64,000 bases of DNA, from NCBI RefSeq assembly GCF_002968635.1, contig NZ_PVBN01000001.1, forward strand, positions 248,001 through 312,000, given 5' to 3'. The notes beneath the pieces are model-generated. The model searched no databases. It saw only the letters and a program-made list of their open reading frames with translations, and had not been told where the DNA came from. The stretch is from Neorhizobium alkalisoli. Lineage in GTDB: Bacteria; Pseudomonadota; Alphaproteobacteria; Rhizobiales; Rhizobiaceae. A program made the position numbers and the translations under genes. Position 1 is the first letter of the stretch, and every line of letters begins with the position of its first letter. This document shows, in pieces, positions 62,816 to 64,000 of the stretch.

Positions 62816-64000
62816 ATGTCGCTTGCATCAGCATTGTCCACGGCTCAGTCCATCTTCACCAACTCCGGCACGCAGTCCGGTGTGGTGTCGAAGAACATTG
62901 CCAATGCGCAGAACCCGGACTACGTCCGCCGCTCCGCGGTGGTCGTGACCGGCGGCAACGGCGCAGTGATCGACGACATCGTTCGCGCCCAGAACTCTCC
63001 GCTTCTGCGCCAGACGATCGAAAGCACCTCTGTTGCAAACGGTCAGGCGACACTCCTTGCTGGTCTCACCGAGATCAAGAACCTGATGGGGGGGAACAAC
63101 AACGAAATCTCCCCCGCCAAGCTCATCACTGCCTTCCGTAACAACCTGGATGCCTTTACATCCAAGGCGAACGATACCGGTCTCGGTGGTGCGGTCATTT
63201 CCACGGCGCAGGATCTGGCGTCCGGCCTGAATACGGCCGCCGACAAGCTTCAAAAGATCCGCAAGGATGCCGACGACCAGATCAAGCAGGACGTCGACAC
63301 GCTGAACGCGTTGCTTGCCAAGTTCGAGGCGGTCAACAACCAGGTCAAGAACGCGACCGCAAGCGGCGCCGATGCGAACGATGCGCTGGATGAACGCGAC
63401 GGTCTTCTCAAGAAGATAGCCGAGATCGTCGGCGTAACCTCCTATGTTCGCGGCGACAACGACATGGTGCTCTACACCTCGGACGGTGTGACGCTGTTCG
63501 AGGCCGTGCCCCGCAAGGTTACGTTCCAGGCAACGGCTGCTTTCGACGCCTCGACGGTCGGAAACGGCGTCTATATCGACGGAGTGGCGCTGAAGCCCGG
63601 CGTATCCGGCAACACCACTGCCAAGGGCTCGATTCAGGCGCTGATGCAGGTTCGCGACACGGTCGCCCCCATCTTCCAGAGCCAGCTCGACGAAATTGCC
63701 CGTACCCTGATCACCGTCTTTGCGGAGACCGGACCAACCGGCGCGCTCGTTCCCCAGACCGGTCTTTTCACCTACAAGGACGCGGCTGGCGTCCAACAGA
63801 CCGCTATCCCGGCCGCCGGCACCACCGTTCCGGGAATCGCATCGCGGATTTTCGTCAACCCGGTCGTTGTTCCTCCGGCAGGCAACCCCGACAAGTTCCG
63901 AGACGGCGGCATCAACGGTGTCGCTTACGTCGTCAACACTGGCGGCGGCAGCAGCTACCGCGACCTGCTGGACAAGTATAACCAGGCTCTCGAAGGTCCG
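62816..64000 (+). CDS. flgK: Flagellar hook-filament junction protein FlgK (partial)
   Basis: The first 395 codons of FlgK (HAP1), running off the right edge. It begins MSLASALSTAQSIFTNSGTQ with VVSKNIANAQNPDYVRRSAV, and shows the FlgK body ALDERDGLLKKIAEIVGVTS (about residue 190). FlgK links hook and filament. The C-terminal coiled coil lies beyond the window. flgL, flaF and flbT would be expected next. Confidence 0.9.
   Translation, partial: MSLASALSTAQSIFTNSGTQSGVVSKNIANAQNPDYVRRSAVVVTGGNGAVIDDIVRAQNSPLLRQTIESTSVANGQATLLAGLTEIKNLMGGNNNEISPAKLITAFRNNLDAFTSKANDTGLGGAVISTAQDLASGLNTAADKLQKIRKDADDQIKQDVDTLNALLAKFEAVNNQVKNATASGADANDALDERDGLLKKIAEIVGVTSYVRGDNDMVLYTSDGVTLFEAVPRKVTFQATAAFDASTVGNGVYIDGVALKPGVSGNTTAKGSIQALMQVRDTVAPIFQSQLDEIARTLITVFAETGPTGALVPQTGLFTYKDAAGVQQTAIPAAGTTVPGIASRIFVNPVVVPPAGNPDKFRDGGINGVAYVVNTGGGSSYRDLLDKYNQALEGP

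Noticed and set aside
1..64000. Insertion sequences, integrase/attachment sites, CRISPR arrays
   Set aside because: No transposase or integrase frame, no tRNA 3'-end duplication and no spaced short direct-repeat array was seen. Base composition looks even across the window, including the sugar cassette.

Overview
The window is a chromosomal stretch of a Rhizobiaceae alphaproteobacterium (Rhizobium/Sinorhizobium/Agrobacterium group). The evidence is the hisD - UPF0262 - LMW-phosphatase - infA - maf - yacG - tRNA-Phe block, the BcsN/BcsK-type cellulose genes, and the Sinorhizobium-style chemotaxis/flagellar supercluster with rhizobial signature genes: a protoglobin-type icpA, cheS, cheT, visN/visR, motC, motE, motD (fliK) and the orphan regulator rem. 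No insertion sequence, phage gene or CRISPR array was seen.

Layout. 1-3454: housekeeping genes, with one tRNA-Phe (GAA) and its promoter. 3462-11455: cellulose locus, bcsN-bcsA-bcsB leftward and a TPR gene (bcsK-like) rightward; bcsA appears to have lost the catalytic TED segment in frame and no bcsZ endoglucanase is present. 11549-22061: chemotaxis operon icpA-cheS-cheY1-cheA-cheW-cheR-cheB-cheY2-cheD-cheT plus fliF, ended by a strong terminator. 22385-23881: visN-visR, the motility master regulators. 23917-29201 (minus strand): motA-fliM-fliN-fliG, a terminator, then flhB and a small unknown gene. 29379-38337 (plus strand): DUF1217 gene-flgF-fliI-unknown-flgB-flgC-fliE-flgG-flgA-flgI-motE-flgH-fliL. 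38454-45567 (minus strand): an eight-gene sugar cassette wedged between fliL and fliP. 45933: fliP. 46708-48705 (minus strand): an OGT/SPINDLY-type GT41 glycosyltransferase. 48976-54914: four tandem flagellin genes, the first three with their own terminators. 55173-60395: FliH-like protein, motB, motC, motD/fliK and a lytic transglycosylase. 60675-64000: rem, flgE and the 5' part of flgK.

How it fits together. VisN/VisR drive rem; Rem activates the basal-body and motor genes; flagellin and che genes are the last class (established for Sinorhizobium). The sequence shows a shared leader element in front of the che operon and all four flagellin genes: a GCAT(N)ATGC dyad followed 21-23 bp later by CCGG-N5-13-CCGG. 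Rhizobia have no recognised FliA, so this is a candidate late-class promoter or operator. Three flagellin leaders also carry a hairpin pairing a TGTCCC box with the Shine-Dalgarno. The CDP-glucose/C-methyltransferase cassette and the GT41 enzyme, both lying inside the flagellar cluster, suggest (by inference) a dedicated flagellin glycosylation pathway using a branched 6-deoxy sugar.
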